Source of the DNA: Rhizobium bangladeshense
Lineage (GTDB): Bacteria; Pseudomonadota; Alphaproteobacteria; Rhizobiales; Rhizobiaceae
Direction of reading: 5' to 3'
NCBI RefSeq assembly: GCF_017357245.1
Contig: NZ_CP071612.1
Coordinates: 4,205,501 to 4,269,500 of the forward strand
Length of the DNA: 64,000 nt
The position numbers were made by a program, and so were the translations under genes. Every line of letters begins with the position of its first letter. Position 1 is the first letter of the stretch. The notes beneath the pieces are model-generated. The model did no database searches. It was not told where the DNA came from and saw only the letters and a program-made list of their open reading frames with translations. Positions 46,728-55,828 of this stretch are shown here, in pieces.

Positions 46728-48266
46728 TTATTCCGCTGCTTCCGCCGTGGCCGGTTGCGGTCGCTTCGTTTCGCTGGCGCGGGGCAACTGCACGGGTTTC
46801 AGCATCATGGCGGCGGCAAGGCCGATTACGGCAATCGCGCAGGAAGTCATGAAAAGAGGCGAGAAGGCGGCGGCATAGATATCAGCGACAGCCCGGCGGC
46901 TGGCTTCGGGGAGGGCGGCCATCATTTTCGGCGTGAGCTTTTCGATATCGGCAGCGCCGGGAATGGGAGCGCCGACCTTGCCGAGGCCGGAGGCGATGAT
47001 GGCGCCGTAGATTGAGATGGCGATCGAGGCGCCACCCATGCGAGAGAGCGTGACCGAGCCGGTCGCGGCGCCGACGTCGCGGGCCGGTGCGGCATTCTGC
47101 ACGCCGATGACGGGAACCTGCTGCGCAAGACCGATGCCGATGCCATGCAGCATCATGATCGCGCCGATGAAGGCGATCGGCGTTCCCGCGTGGACCTGCG
47201 ACATCAGCGCGAAGGCAGTAGCGCTGCAGGTGAAGCTTGCGATAGCGAAGGGTTTGTAGCGGCCGGTCATCGAGATGATACGGCCGGCGGACAGCGATCC
47301 GCAGACGAGACCACCGGTCAGCAGGATGAACAGAAGGCCGGCGGCCGATGGCGAAAGGCCGGTCGTCGTCTGCAGGAAGAGAGCGAGATAGTTGACCATG
47401 CCGATGGCGATCGCACCTCCCATGACCGATATCACCAGGAGCAGACTGAAAGTCGAGTTGCGAAAGAGCTGCAGGGGGACGATCGGCTCCGGCGCGCGAC
47501 GCTCGACGAACACCCAGCTCACGGCGCAGACGACGCCGAAGGCGACGATCCCCATGCTCTGTGGTGAAATCAACGAACCGAACAATTCGCTGCTGTCTGT
47601 GGCAAGCACGATGCTCGTCGTCGTGAGCGCGATCAGGAGCGCGCCGGCATAATCGATCTTCGGGCGTCGATTCGGCTTGCGGTAGGGCAGCATGAAAGCA
47701 AGGCCGGCCAGTACGATGAAACCGATCGGCACGTTGACGAGGAAGATCGAGCGCCAGCCGAAGAGGTCGCTCATCGTCCCTCCGAGCACCGGGCCGATCG
47801 CGCCCGAAGCCATCAGCACGAGGCTGGAGTAGCTTTGATAGCGCGCCCGCTCACGCGGCTCGAACAGATCGGCGTTGACGGCAAAGATCGATACCATGAT
47901 CCCGCCACCACCGAGACCCTGCAGCACACGCGCGGCGATCAGCGTGTTCATCGAGACGGCGAGGCCACAGACCGCGGAGCCGGCGGTGAAGATTGCGATC
48001 GCGGTCATCATCACATACTTGCGGCCGAAAAGATCGCCGAGCTTGCCGTAGAGCGGCATGACGGCGCTGAGCGCCAGGAGGTAGGCCGAGCCGATCCAGC
48101 CGAAACGTTCGAGATGGCCGAACTCGCCAACGATTGTCGGCAGCGCCGTGGAGACGATCTGATTATCAAGTGTCGCCATGAACATGGCGGTCATCAGAAA
48201 GAAGAAGAGGATAAGCCGGCGACGGGGATCCGTCACGAGCGGCGCAGACGCGGGTTGCATGTCCAT
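46728..48266 (-). CDS. MFS drug efflux transporter, DHA2 (EmrB/QacA) family
   Basis: 512 residues with 14 hydrophobic helices. Motif ATLDNQIVSTALPTIVGEFG in helix 1, the loop GKLGDLFGRKYVMM, and motif C-like GPVLGGTMSDLFGWRSIFLV. A proton-driven multidrug pump of the inner membrane. A MarR regulator is encoded divergently 114 bp away, the usual arrangement for ligand-induced efflux. No membrane-fusion (EmrA-like) partner is adjacent. Confidence 0.93.
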   Translation of the reverse strand: MDMQPASAPLVTDPRRRLILFFFLMTAMFMATLDNQIVSTALPTIVGEFGHLERFGWIGSAYLLALSAVMPLYGKLGDLFGRKYVMMTAIAIFTAGSAVCGLAVSMNTLIAARVLQGLGGGGIMVSIFAVNADLFEPRERARYQSYSSLVLMASGAIGPVLGGTMSDLFGWRSIFLVNVPIGFIVLAGLAFMLPYRKPNRRPKIDYAGALLIALTTTSIVLATDSSELFGSLISPQSMGIVAFGVVCAVSWVFVERRAPEPIVPLQLFRNSTFSLLLVISVMGGAIAIGMVNYLALFLQTTTGLSPSAAGLLFILLTGGLVCGSLSAGRIISMTGRYKPFAIASFTCSATAFALMSQVHAGTPIAFIGAIMMLHGIGIGLAQQVPVIGVQNAAPARDVGAATGSVTLSRMGGASIAISIYGAIIASGLGKVGAPIPGAADIEKLTPKMMAALPEASRRAVADIYAAAFSPLFMTSCAIAVIGLAAAMMLKPVQLPRASETKRPQPATAEAAE

Positions 48267-48380
48267 GAGGGCGTATTTCCGGTTCGACCCGCTTTATGTG
48301 CTATCAGCATGTAATTGTCAATGGCATATGAATGACCTCGACATATTCAATTTTGACGCCCGCTCTGTTATGATTCCGTC
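48267..48380. promoter_or_regulatory. Divergent MFS/MarR promoter region
   Basis: 114 bp, AT-rich at 48300-48370. Contains related, imperfectly opposed words (TTGTCAATGGCATATGAATGA and CATATTCAATTTTGACG) that could be a MarR operator; exact half-sites are not clear. Confidence 0.4.
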
Positions 48381-48908
48381 ATGAACGAGACCCTGACGAA
48401 GATTCTGTTCAACCGCCGGGCCGAGCCGGACGACGAGAACCTGCCTCGCATTGGCCGGAGCATGGCGCGCATGCGTCTGATGACCGGGCGGCGGCTTATC
48501 GGCAGGCTGGCGATCCAGAGTGCCGCGCCGGGCCTTGAACTTTCCCATCTCGACGTGCTCGACGCCGTGCGGCGGGCTGAGCCAGTCGGCGAGGTCACCG
48601 TCGGCATGATCGCCGAGATGCTGCGCATCGACCCGTCGCGCGCCAGCCGGGTGGTGGCCGAGATGGTCGGACGCAACGTGTTGCGCCGTGAGGCCTCCCA
48701 GGCGGATGCACGGCGGATCGTCGTGGTCATCACCGACGCCGGCCAGGCGCTGCTTGCCGAGATCCACGCGCAGAAAATGGCCATCATCTCCGAGATCGTC
48801 TCCGACTGGCCAGCGGCGGATGTCGAGCGCTTCGCGACGCTCTTCGAGCGCTTCATCACCGGTTACGAGGCGATATTCCTGTCGCGTGACAAGGATACGC
48901 CGGGCTGA
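48381..48908 (+). CDS. MarR-family transcriptional regulator
   Basis: 175 residues. Winged helix-turn-helix at about residues 50-125 (VTVGMIAEMLRIDPSRASRV, VAEMVGRNVLRREASQADAR) with the wing Asp-Ala-Arg-Arg motif of MarR proteins. It probably represses the divergent MFS pump and itself, released by the pump's substrate. Transcribed toward the thiamine pyrophosphokinase gene, 66 bp away. Confidence 0.9.
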   Translation: MNETLTKILFNRRAEPDDENLPRIGRSMARMRLMTGRRLIGRLAIQSAAPGLELSHLDVLDAVRRAEPVGEVTVGMIAEMLRIDPSRASRVVAEMVGRNVLRREASQADARRIVVVITDAGQALLAEIHAQKMAIISEIVSDWPAADVERFATLFERFITGYEAIFLSRDKDTPG

Positions 48909-48974
48909 GGTGGCGGCGCCGATCTGTCGGTGCCTCTTCCCCTCGCCCCCCCGTTTGCGCTAAGGGCAGTGCCC

Positions 48975-49625
48975 ATGAGCCAATCCACCTTCACCATTCT
49001 GCTCGGCGGCGAACTCAGCCCGACGGAGCGCCTGCGCCGCGCCATCGGCGGCAGCCGCTTCATCGCGGCCGATGGCGGCATGCGGCATGCGATGGCGCTT
49101 GGTGTCATCCCTGAGCTCTGGGTCGGCGATTTCGATTCGACGCCCCCCGAGCTCGAAGGGGATTTTCTCGATGTGCCGAAACTGCCCTATCCCGCAGCGA
49201 AGGCGGCAACAGACGGCGAAATCGCCGTATCGGAAGCGGTCGCCCGGGGCGCGCGGCGGCTCATCCTGGCCGGCGCGCTCGCCGGCGAACGCTCCGACCA
49301 CGCGCTTCAGCACCTGCTGTCGGCCGTTGGCCTTGCTGAAGAGGGTTTCGACGTGCTGCTGACCTCTGGCAAGGAAGAGGCTGTGCCGCTGCTTGCCGGC
49401 ACGATCGAGTTGGACCTTCCCAAAGGCAGCCTGTTCTCAGTCTCCGGGTTCAGCGAGCTGAAGGGGCTTTCCATCGAGAATGCGCGTTATCAGCTCGCAG
49501 ATTTCCAGCTGCCTTTCGGCTCGTCACGCACAATTTCCAACGTCGCGGAAGGCAAGGTTCGCTTTTCGCTCAAGAGCGGCCGGGCGATCGTGCTTGCCCG
49601 ACCCTATGATCTTTCCGGAGTCTGA
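48975..49625 (+). CDS. thiN: Thiamine pyrophosphokinase
   Basis: 216 residues from the ATG at 48975; the GTG at 48930 gives a low-complexity extension. Phosphorylates thiamine to thiamine diphosphate. N-terminal catalytic domain with FIAADGGMRHAM, WVGDFDST and KAATDGEIAVSEA (the TD motif), then GERSDHALQHL. C-terminal thiamine-binding beta domain with LSIENARYQL and ISNVAEGKVRFSLKSGRAIV. Its last bases supply the ribosome site for the ABC-F gene. Confidence 0.93.
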   Translation: MSQSTFTILLGGELSPTERLRRAIGGSRFIAADGGMRHAMALGVIPELWVGDFDSTPPELEGDFLDVPKLPYPAAKAATDGEIAVSEAVARGARRLILAGALAGERSDHALQHLLSAVGLAEEGFDVLLTSGKEEAVPLLAGTIELDLPKGSLFSVSGFSELKGLSIENARYQLADFQLPFGSSRTISNVAEGKVRFSLKSGRAIVLARPYDLSGV

Positions 49626-49628
49626 TTT

Positions 49629-51449
49629 TTGGCCCCTCCCATTCTGAAACTCGACGATATCTTCCTGAGCTTTGGCGGCGCGCCGTTGCTGGCGGGTGCT
49701 TCCCTGCAGGTCGAGCCCGGCGACAAGATCTGTCTCGTCGGGCGCAACGGCTCGGGAAAATCGACGCTGTTGAAGATCGCCGCCGGTATGGTCGAGGCGC
49801 AGTCCGGCGAAGTCTTCCGCCATCCCTCCTCGACGGTGCGTTATCTCGAACAGGCACCGGATTTTGCCGGTTTCAGCACGGTACAGGCCTATGCCGAGGC
49901 TGGGTTGGGACCGGGCGACGACCCCTATCGCGTGGTCTATCTCCTGTCGCATCTCGGCCTCACCGGCGAGGAAGATCCGAACACCCTTTCCGGCGGCGAA
50001 TCTCGCCGGGCCGCGCTTGCCCGCGTGCTGGCGCCAGAGCCCGACATTCTTCTGCTCGACGAGCCGACCAACCATCTCGACCTGCCGACCATCGAATGGC
50101 TGGAAGGCGAGCTGCAGAAAACTCGCAGCGCCCTCGTGCTGATTTCGCACGACCGTCGTTTCCTCGAAAAGGTTTCCACCGCGACCGTCTGGCTCGACCG
50201 CGGCACCTCGCGCCGGCTCGACAGGGGCTTTGCACATTTCGAAGCCTGGCGCGACCAGGTGCTGGAGGCCGAGGAGCTTGAGCAGCACAAGCTCGGCAAG
50301 GCAATTGAGCGCGAGGAACACTGGCTGCGCTACGGCGTCACTGCCCGGCGCAAACGCAACATGCGCCGTCTTGGCGAGCTGCAGACGATGCGTTCCCAAT
50401 ATCGCGGCCACAAAGGGCCGCAGGGCACGGTCCAGGCCGCCATTTCGGACGCCCAGGAATCCGGCAAGCTGGTGATCGAGGCCGAGAAGATCACCAAGAG
50501 CTTCGGCAGCCGGGCAATCGTCACGCCGTTCTCGATCCGCGTGCACCGCGGCGATTGCATCGGTCTCGTCGGGCCGAACGGCGCCGGCAAGACGACACTC
50601 CTGAGGATGCTGACCGGCCAGCTTTCGCCGGACAGCGGCACCATTAAGCTCGGCACCAATCTGGAGATCGCCACCCTCGACCAGAAGCGAGAGGACCTCG
50701 ACCCCGAGGATACGCTCGCGAACTACCTGACGGAGGGGCGCGGCGAAAACCTGCTCGTCAACGGCGAGCAGCGCCATGTCACCGGCTACATGAAGGAATT
50801 CCTGTTCCAGCCGGAACAGGCGCGTACGCCGATCAAAAGCCTCTCCGGCGGCGAGCGCGCCCGGCTGATGCTGGCGCGCATCCTCGCCCGCCCGGCAAAT
50901 CTCCTGATCCTCGACGAACCCACCAACGATCTCGACATCGAGACGCTCGATCTCTTGCAGGAAATTGTCGCCGGTTTTCCCGGCACCGTCATCCTCGTCA
51001 GCCACGATCGCGACTTCCTCGACCGCACCGTGACCTCGACGATCGCGCCCGCCGTGCCGGATGCGCCCGACGGTCGATGGATCGAATATGCCGGCGGCTA
51101 CACGGATATGCTGGCACAGCGCAAAGGCGCGCTCGAAGAGCGCAGGAAGGCCGAGAAGGCGGCGGAGAAGCCGAAGACGCAGGAGACAGCAGCTTCCGGC
51201 GGAGGCTCGAAGAGTAAGCTCTCCTTCAAGCAGAAATTCGCGCTTGACAATCTGCCGAAGGAGATCGCCAAAGCCGAAGCCGAGATCGCCAAGCGCGAAC
51301 TTGTCATGGCCGATGCCAATCTCTTCACGCGCGACCCCGCTGCCTTCAACCGGCTTGCAAGCGAGATGGAAAAGCTGCGCGCCAGCCTGACCAAGATGGA
51401 AGAGGAGTGGCTGGAGCTCGAAATGCTGCGGGAAGAGCTGGAAGGCTGA
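49629..51449 (+). CDS. ABC-F family ATPase (Uup-like)
   Basis: 606 residues from a TTG at 49629, three bases after the thiN stop, with GGAG eight bases upstream. Soluble tandem ATPase: first GRNGSGKS and LSGGESRRAALARVL, second GPNGAGKT and LSGGERARLMLARIL, with DEPTNHLD and DEPTNDLD. No membrane domain. The C-terminal Lys/Glu/Ala-rich coiled coil (residues about 500-606) matches the Uup CTD. ABC-F proteins act on the ribosome or in replication-associated DNA repair; a drug-resistance role is not implied. Confidence 0.93.
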   Translation: MAPPILKLDDIFLSFGGAPLLAGASLQVEPGDKICLVGRNGSGKSTLLKIAAGMVEAQSGEVFRHPSSTVRYLEQAPDFAGFSTVQAYAEAGLGPGDDPYRVVYLLSHLGLTGEEDPNTLSGGESRRAALARVLAPEPDILLLDEPTNHLDLPTIEWLEGELQKTRSALVLISHDRRFLEKVSTATVWLDRGTSRRLDRGFAHFEAWRDQVLEAEELEQHKLGKAIEREEHWLRYGVTARRKRNMRRLGELQTMRSQYRGHKGPQGTVQAAISDAQESGKLVIEAEKITKSFGSRAIVTPFSIRVHRGDCIGLVGPNGAGKTTLLRMLTGQLSPDSGTIKLGTNLEIATLDQKREDLDPEDTLANYLTEGRGENLLVNGEQRHVTGYMKEFLFQPEQARTPIKSLSGGERARLMLARILARPANLLILDEPTNDLDIETLDLLQEIVAGFPGTVILVSHDRDFLDRTVTSTIAPAVPDAPDGRWIEYAGGYTDMLAQRKGALEERRKAEKAAEKPKTQETAASGGGSKSKLSFKQKFALDNLPKEIAKAEAEIAKRELVMADANLFTRDPAAFNRLASEMEKLRASLTKMEEEWLELEMLREELEG

Positions 51450-51473
51450 GATTTTCGCACTCAGCCGCTCGCG

Positions 51474-53351
51474 TCAATCGGTGCGGGCAGGGTCCAGCCG
51501 GACGACGCGGCGCTCTGAAGCGCCGGCGCTGGCGCTGGCGCCGGTCCTGGCGGCCTGCTGCTGCGGCTCCTCGGACCTCGAAGGCAGCGCCTGCAGATGC
51601 AGCACGCGCGGCTGCAGCGCCTCCAGATAGGTTTCAGAGCGGCCGATATAGATCATGCCGGTTTCGGGCATCGAAGCCAGCACTCGGCACATCGTCTCCT
51701 GCCATTCCGGCTCCATGCCCTCAAGCACTTCGTCGAAGATGATCCAGCGCGGGCGTACCAGCAGCAGGCGGGCGAAACCGATCGCCTTCTGTTCGTCGCC
51801 GTCGAGCAGCTTGTCCCAGCGGGCGCGGGTATCCAGCCGTGCGACGAGAGAGTGCAGGCCGGCCTTTTCGAGGGCCGCCTCGACGGCGGCCTTCTCATAG
51901 GCATCGGGACTTTCGGGGAAGGCCAGCGCCTCGCGCAGCGTGCCGCCGGGAACATAGGCGATCTGCGGAACGAACAGCATGTCGTCGACCGGCGGCAAGC
52001 CCATCGTGCCGCTGCCGCACGGCCAGAGCCCGGCCATGGCCTGGAACAGCAGCTTTCGGTTGACGCTATGATCGCCGTTGATCATGATTTTCTCGCCGGC
52101 CTTGATCACGACATCGGTTTCGCGCAGGCGAAAACCGCCGCATTCCTCGATGTCTTCGCCGATCTTGGCATTGATCACTACATCCTTCATCGTCAGCGTG
52201 TCGGATGCGGTGTTCTCATAGGCAATGCTGCCCTTCAGATCGAAGTCCTCGTCCATATCGAGCAATGCCTGGCGGAAGTCGGTAACGCGCATCAGCGTGG
52301 CACGCCATTCGGCGATCGGGCCGAAATTGGCGACATACCAGCGCAGCGCCGTATTGACCTGGTTGAAGGCGCCGACCGACATCATCAGCTGGCCGAGGGT
52401 GAGGCCGCCGGAGAAATATGCCGGGGCTGCAACGATGATCGGGATGACGATCACCAGCCAGCCGTAGCCGGCCGAAACCCAGGTGAGGTTGGTGTTGGCC
52501 ATGGCAAGTCGCCTGACGACCCGCAGCACCGAACTGATGTCGGTGTTGATGCGCCGGCGCTCGTTCTCTTCGCCCCGCGCGACGGTGATGGCCGGCATGT
52601 TCTCATTGGCATGCATCAGCGTGAAACGGAGTTCGGCCTCTTTCGAGAACCGGTCGGCATTGAGCTTGACCAGCTTGCGGCCGACGACCTGGCTCAGCAC
52701 TGAGGCGGAAGCGGCATAGAAAATCGCTGCCCAAACCATATAGCCCGGAATGGAAAAACTGTGGCCGCTGATGCGGAAGACGAAGCCGCTCGACAGCTCC
52801 CAAAGCACGCCGATGAAGCTCACCAGAAGAATGGTCGACTGTAAGAGGCCGAGGACCAGGCCAGTCGTGCTTTCAGCAAGATTGCGGGAATCCTCGTGCA
52901 GGCGCTGGTCCGGGTTGACGCCGATCAGGCCGCTGGAGGCGAGCCGCAGCGCCCGCTTGCGCTTCAGCCATTGGTCGACGAGATCGCGCGACAGGCCCTC
53001 ACGCATATAGAGCGCCGTCATCTGGTTCAGCCAGGCCTGCAGCACGTTGAGCAGCAGCAGCGTGCCGGCGATCATCGCGAAGATTTCGAGTTGGTGGAAG
53101 AATTCGCCGAGATCCCGGCGCTCGAGCGAATCGTAGAAGGGGGCGTTCCACTCGTTGAGGATGACCTGGCCATAGGCCGTCGCCAGGATGACGAGGATCA
53201 GCACGGTGGCCAAAAACAGCACCTTGCCACGCACTTCAGAATTCCAGAATGCCGAGAACATTACTCCGAGGCGATATGTCAGGCTGAAATCGTAACCAAC
53301 CCTGTCTTGCCTCCTGGCGCTCGGCCTCCCCTCGATCTTATCTGCCATCAT
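51474..53351 (-). CDS. SbmA/BacA-YddA-like ABC protein with degenerate ATPase domain
   Basis: 625 residues; ATG at 53351, or the adjacent ATG at 53348. The N-terminal ABC_membrane_2 domain of the BacA/YddA/ABCD type has about six helices (first near residues 42-62) and VILNEWNAPFYDSLERRDLG. The C-terminal domain aligns with an ABC ATPase but has lost key residues: the Walker A position reads GDHSVNRK (residues 426-433), the signature LDGDEQKA, and the switch His is Arg (IGRSE). Only the Walker B pair FDE is kept. The frame is intact. It may be proton-driven like BacA, a regulator, or need a partner ATPase. Confidence 0.85.
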   Translation of the reverse strand: MMADKIEGRPSARRQDRVGYDFSLTYRLGVMFSAFWNSEVRGKVLFLATVLILVILATAYGQVILNEWNAPFYDSLERRDLGEFFHQLEIFAMIAGTLLLLNVLQAWLNQMTALYMREGLSRDLVDQWLKRKRALRLASSGLIGVNPDQRLHEDSRNLAESTTGLVLGLLQSTILLVSFIGVLWELSSGFVFRISGHSFSIPGYMVWAAIFYAASASVLSQVVGRKLVKLNADRFSKEAELRFTLMHANENMPAITVARGEENERRRINTDISSVLRVVRRLAMANTNLTWVSAGYGWLVIVIPIIVAAPAYFSGGLTLGQLMMSVGAFNQVNTALRWYVANFGPIAEWRATLMRVTDFRQALLDMDEDFDLKGSIAYENTASDTLTMKDVVINAKIGEDIEECGGFRLRETDVVIKAGEKIMINGDHSVNRKLLFQAMAGLWPCGSGTMGLPPVDDMLFVPQIAYVPGGTLREALAFPESPDAYEKAAVEAALEKAGLHSLVARLDTRARWDKLLDGDEQKAIGFARLLLVRPRWIIFDEVLEGMEPEWQETMCRVLASMPETGMIYIGRSETYLEALQPRVLHLQALPSRSEEPQQQAARTGASASAGASERRVVRLDPARTD

Positions 53352-53511
53352 GCTTTTCCAACAACGCCCATGCTGACATTATTAACATGGTGGCGTTAGC
53401 GGTCTATCAACAGATTCTATCAGTCATTAAACTGTGATGATGCTTGCGCGGGCCGCTCTCGCATGCATTCGGCAGTTGATTCGCGGCTCAACTGGGACTA
53501 ATTAAGGCACT

Positions 53512-53564
53512 CCGTGGTGATTTGGCCGGCCGGCTTGCAGCCACGTTAAAAAAGTCGCTAAAGG
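53512..53564 (+). ncRNA. SAM-II riboswitch aptamer upstream of metA
   Basis: Matches the SAM-II (metA-type) pattern: P1 CGTGG (53513-53517) pairs with CCACG (53541-53545), GTGATTTGG follows P1, then CTTGCAG, GTTAAAAAAG and the pseudoknot strand TCGCTAAAG. It lies about 70 bp upstream of metA, where this class is common in alphaproteobacteria. Binding of S-adenosylmethionine should shut metA off. Confidence 0.88.
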
Positions 53565-53615
53565 GCCGCGTGCGGACCGGTAGCGATTTTTTGTCGCCGC
53601 CGGTTTTTTATTTTT
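53555..53615 (+). terminator. Riboswitch expression platform (terminator)
   Basis: A hairpin ACCGG / CCGGT with inner GCGA / TCGC is followed by TTTTTT and ATTTTT. TCGCTA at the aptamer's 3' end (53555-53560) is the exact reverse complement of TAGCGA (53581-53586) inside the hairpin. The two pairings exclude each other, a plausible antiterminator. The TAGCGA arm is itself followed by T6, so it could alternatively terminate. Confidence 0.7.
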
Positions 53616-53630
53616 GATCGAGTGACCTCA

Positions 53631-54554
53631 ATGCCCATCAAGATCCCCGATACTCTGCCCGCCTTCGAAACCCTGGTTCAGGAAGGTGTGCGGGTGATGA
53701 CCGAGACGATGGCGATCCGTCAGGATATAAGACCGTTGCAGATCGGCCTGCTCAACCTGATGCCCAACAAGATCAAGACAGAACTGCAGATGGCCCGCCT
53801 CGTCGGCGCTTCGCCGCTGCAGGTGGAGCTGTCGCTCATCCGCATCGGCGGGCACAAGGCGAAGAACACGTCCGAAGATCACCTGCTCGCCTTCTACCAG
53901 ACCTGGGAAGAGGTAAAGCAGCGCAAGTTCGACGGTTTCATCATCACCGGGGCGCCAATCGAGCTTCTGCCCTATGAGGACGTTACCTATTGGGGAGAGA
54001 TGCAGGAGATCTTCAATTGGACGGAGACCAACGTCCATTCGACGATGAACGTCTGCTGGGGCGCTATGGCGGCGATCTATCACTTCCACGGCGTTCCGAA
54101 ATACGAGCTGAAGGAAAAGGCCTTCGGGGTCTACCGCCACCGGAACCTCAAACCTTCCTCCATCTATCTGAACGGCTTTTCCGACAACTTCGAGGTGCCG
54201 GTGTCCCGATGGACCGAGGTACGCCGCGAAGATATCGAAAAATCCGAAAGCCTGGAAATCCTGATGGAGTCCAGCGAGATGGGCGTATGCCTCGTGCACG
54301 AGAAGAGGGGCCGTCGGCTCTACATGTTCAACCACGTCGAATATGACTCCACCTCGCTTTCCGACGAGTATTTTCGCGATGTGGATGCCGGCGTGCCGAT
54401 CAAGATGCCGCACAACTACTTCCCGCATAATGACCCATCGCTTGCGCCGCAGAACCGCTGGCGCAGCCATGCGCATCTGCTTTTCGGCAATTGGATCAAC
54501 GAGATCTATCAGACGACACCCTACGATCTCGAAGAGATTGGTATGGATCTCTGA
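53631..54554 (+). CDS. metA: Homoserine O-acyltransferase MetA, probably acetyl-CoA-specific
   Basis: 307 residues from the ATG at 53631 ([11 protein letters not shown], the conserved family start). Acylates homoserine as the first step of methionine synthesis. Catalytic Cys142 (MNVCWGAM), His235 and Glu237 (FNHVEYD) are in place. Residue 111 is Glu (GAPIELLP). In the MetA family Glu111 goes with acetyl-CoA use and Gly111 with succinyl-CoA, so the common name homoserine O-succinyltransferase may be wrong here. Controlled by the SAM-II riboswitch just upstream. Confidence 0.95.
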   Translation: MPIKIPDTLPAFETLVQEGVRVMTETMAIRQDIRPLQIGLLNLMPNKIKTELQMARLVGASPLQVELSLIRIGGHKAKNTSEDHLLAFYQTWEEVKQRKFDGFIITGAPIELLPYEDVTYWGEMQEIFNWTETNVHSTMNVCWGAMAAIYHFHGVPKYELKEKAFGVYRHRNLKPSSIYLNGFSDNFEVPVSRWTEVRREDIEKSESLEILMESSEMGVCLVHEKRGRRLYMFNHVEYDSTSLSDEYFRDVDAGVPIKMPHNYFPHNDPSLAPQNRWRSHAHLLFGNWINEIYQTTPYDLEEIGMDL

Positions 54555-54685
54555 GCGTGCTGGCCGCATTTCACATCAAGGCCCGCAGCATTGCCGCTGC
54601 CGCATTTCTTTCTGGTCGTACCGGTTGCGGTTTGGAGCAAATGAAGGCAGGTTCCCGACCTACCCCCAGGAAAAGAACGGAACGG

Positions 54686-55717
54686 ATGTCGATTATGTCG
54701 GAGAAGTTGGAGCGAGAAGTTTTCGGGCAGACGAAGGCGGGTGAAACCGTCTACCGCGCAGAGATTAAGGGCGGAGGGCTGACGGCCAGAATCATCACCT
54801 GGGGTGCGGTTATCCAGGATCTGCGCCTTGCGGGCCATGACGCGCCGCTGCAGCTCGGCTTTGAGGATTTCGACAGCTACCCCCTCTATTCGGCCTATTT
54901 CGGCGCGACACCCGGCCGCTGCGCCAACCGCGTCGGCGGCGGCAGGTTCACGCTCGATGGCAAGGACTACCAGCTCGAGCAAAACGAAAACGGCGTCACG
55001 CATCTGCATGGTGGCAGCGACAATATCGCCAAGCGCAACTGGACGATCGTCGAGCATGAAGTCGACCGCCTGATAATGAAGATCGTCGATCCTGACGGCC
55101 GCGCCGGCTATCCCGGCAATTGCACCATCCAGGCGACATTCCGGGTGCATGGCAATGGGGAACTGTCGATCACCTACGAATCGACCAGCGATCGGCCGAC
55201 GCTCGCCAATGTCTGCCAGCACGCTTATTTCAATCTCGACGGACGCGAGGATGCGCTGGGCCACGACATCATGATCGCCGCCGATCACTATCTGCCGACC
55301 GACGAGAAGCAGGTGCCGACCGGCGAGATCCGGCCCGTCGACGGAACCGAATTCGATTTCCGCGAGATGGCCCCGATGAAACGTTTCGTCGGCAGCGAAC
55401 AGGTGTTGTACGACCATAATTTCTGCCTGTCCCGCGAACGCACCGCCAAGCGGACCGTCGCGCTCGCCCGCAGCCTCTATTCCGGCGTGTCGCTGGAAGT
55501 GCGCAGCACCGAGCCGGGCGTGCAGTTCTATGCCGGCTTTAAGCTCAACACAGGGGCTCCCGGCCTCGACGGGCGTAAATACGGCCCGTTCGCCGGCTTC
55601 TGCCTGGAGACCCAGGTCTGGCCGGATGCGATCAACCACGAGGGCTTCCCGAATGCGGTGCTGCGTCCGGGCGAGGTGCTGCGCCAGGAGACGGATTATA
55701 TCTTCACCAAGAGCTGA
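54686..55717 (+). CDS. galM: Aldose 1-epimerase
   Basis: 343 residues from the ATG at 54686 (GGAACGG upstream; another ATG at 54695). Interconverts alpha and beta anomers of galactose or glucose. GalM motifs: ATPGRCANRVGGGRF near residue 77, NGVTHLHGG, QHAYFNLDG carrying the catalytic His, and FCLETQVWPDAINHEGFPN with the catalytic Glu. Complete length. It ends in a strong terminator, so it is separate from the amino-sugar operon downstream. Confidence 0.94.
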   Translation: MSIMSEKLEREVFGQTKAGETVYRAEIKGGGLTARIITWGAVIQDLRLAGHDAPLQLGFEDFDSYPLYSAYFGATPGRCANRVGGGRFTLDGKDYQLEQNENGVTHLHGGSDNIAKRNWTIVEHEVDRLIMKIVDPDGRAGYPGNCTIQATFRVHGNGELSITYESTSDRPTLANVCQHAYFNLDGREDALGHDIMIAADHYLPTDEKQVPTGEIRPVDGTEFDFREMAPMKRFVGSEQVLYDHNFCLSRERTAKRTVALARSLYSGVSLEVRSTEPGVQFYAGFKLNTGAPGLDGRKYGPFAGFCLETQVWPDAINHEGFPNAVLRPGEVLRQETDYIFTKS

Positions 55718-55765
55718 AAGAGGCGGGCGTCCACGGACGCGCGGCTGTCAAATTAGATCGTTGTG

Positions 55766-55797
55766 AACCCTCTCCGGCGGACCGGGGAGGGTTTTTT
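55766..55797 (+). terminator. Rho-independent terminator of galM
   Basis: CCCTCTCCGG, CGGA loop, CCGGGGAGGG (one G-T pair), then TTTTTT. Confidence 0.92.
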
Positions 55798-55828
55798 CAT
55801 CTCCACCTTCGATTTACCCTTGCTCATT

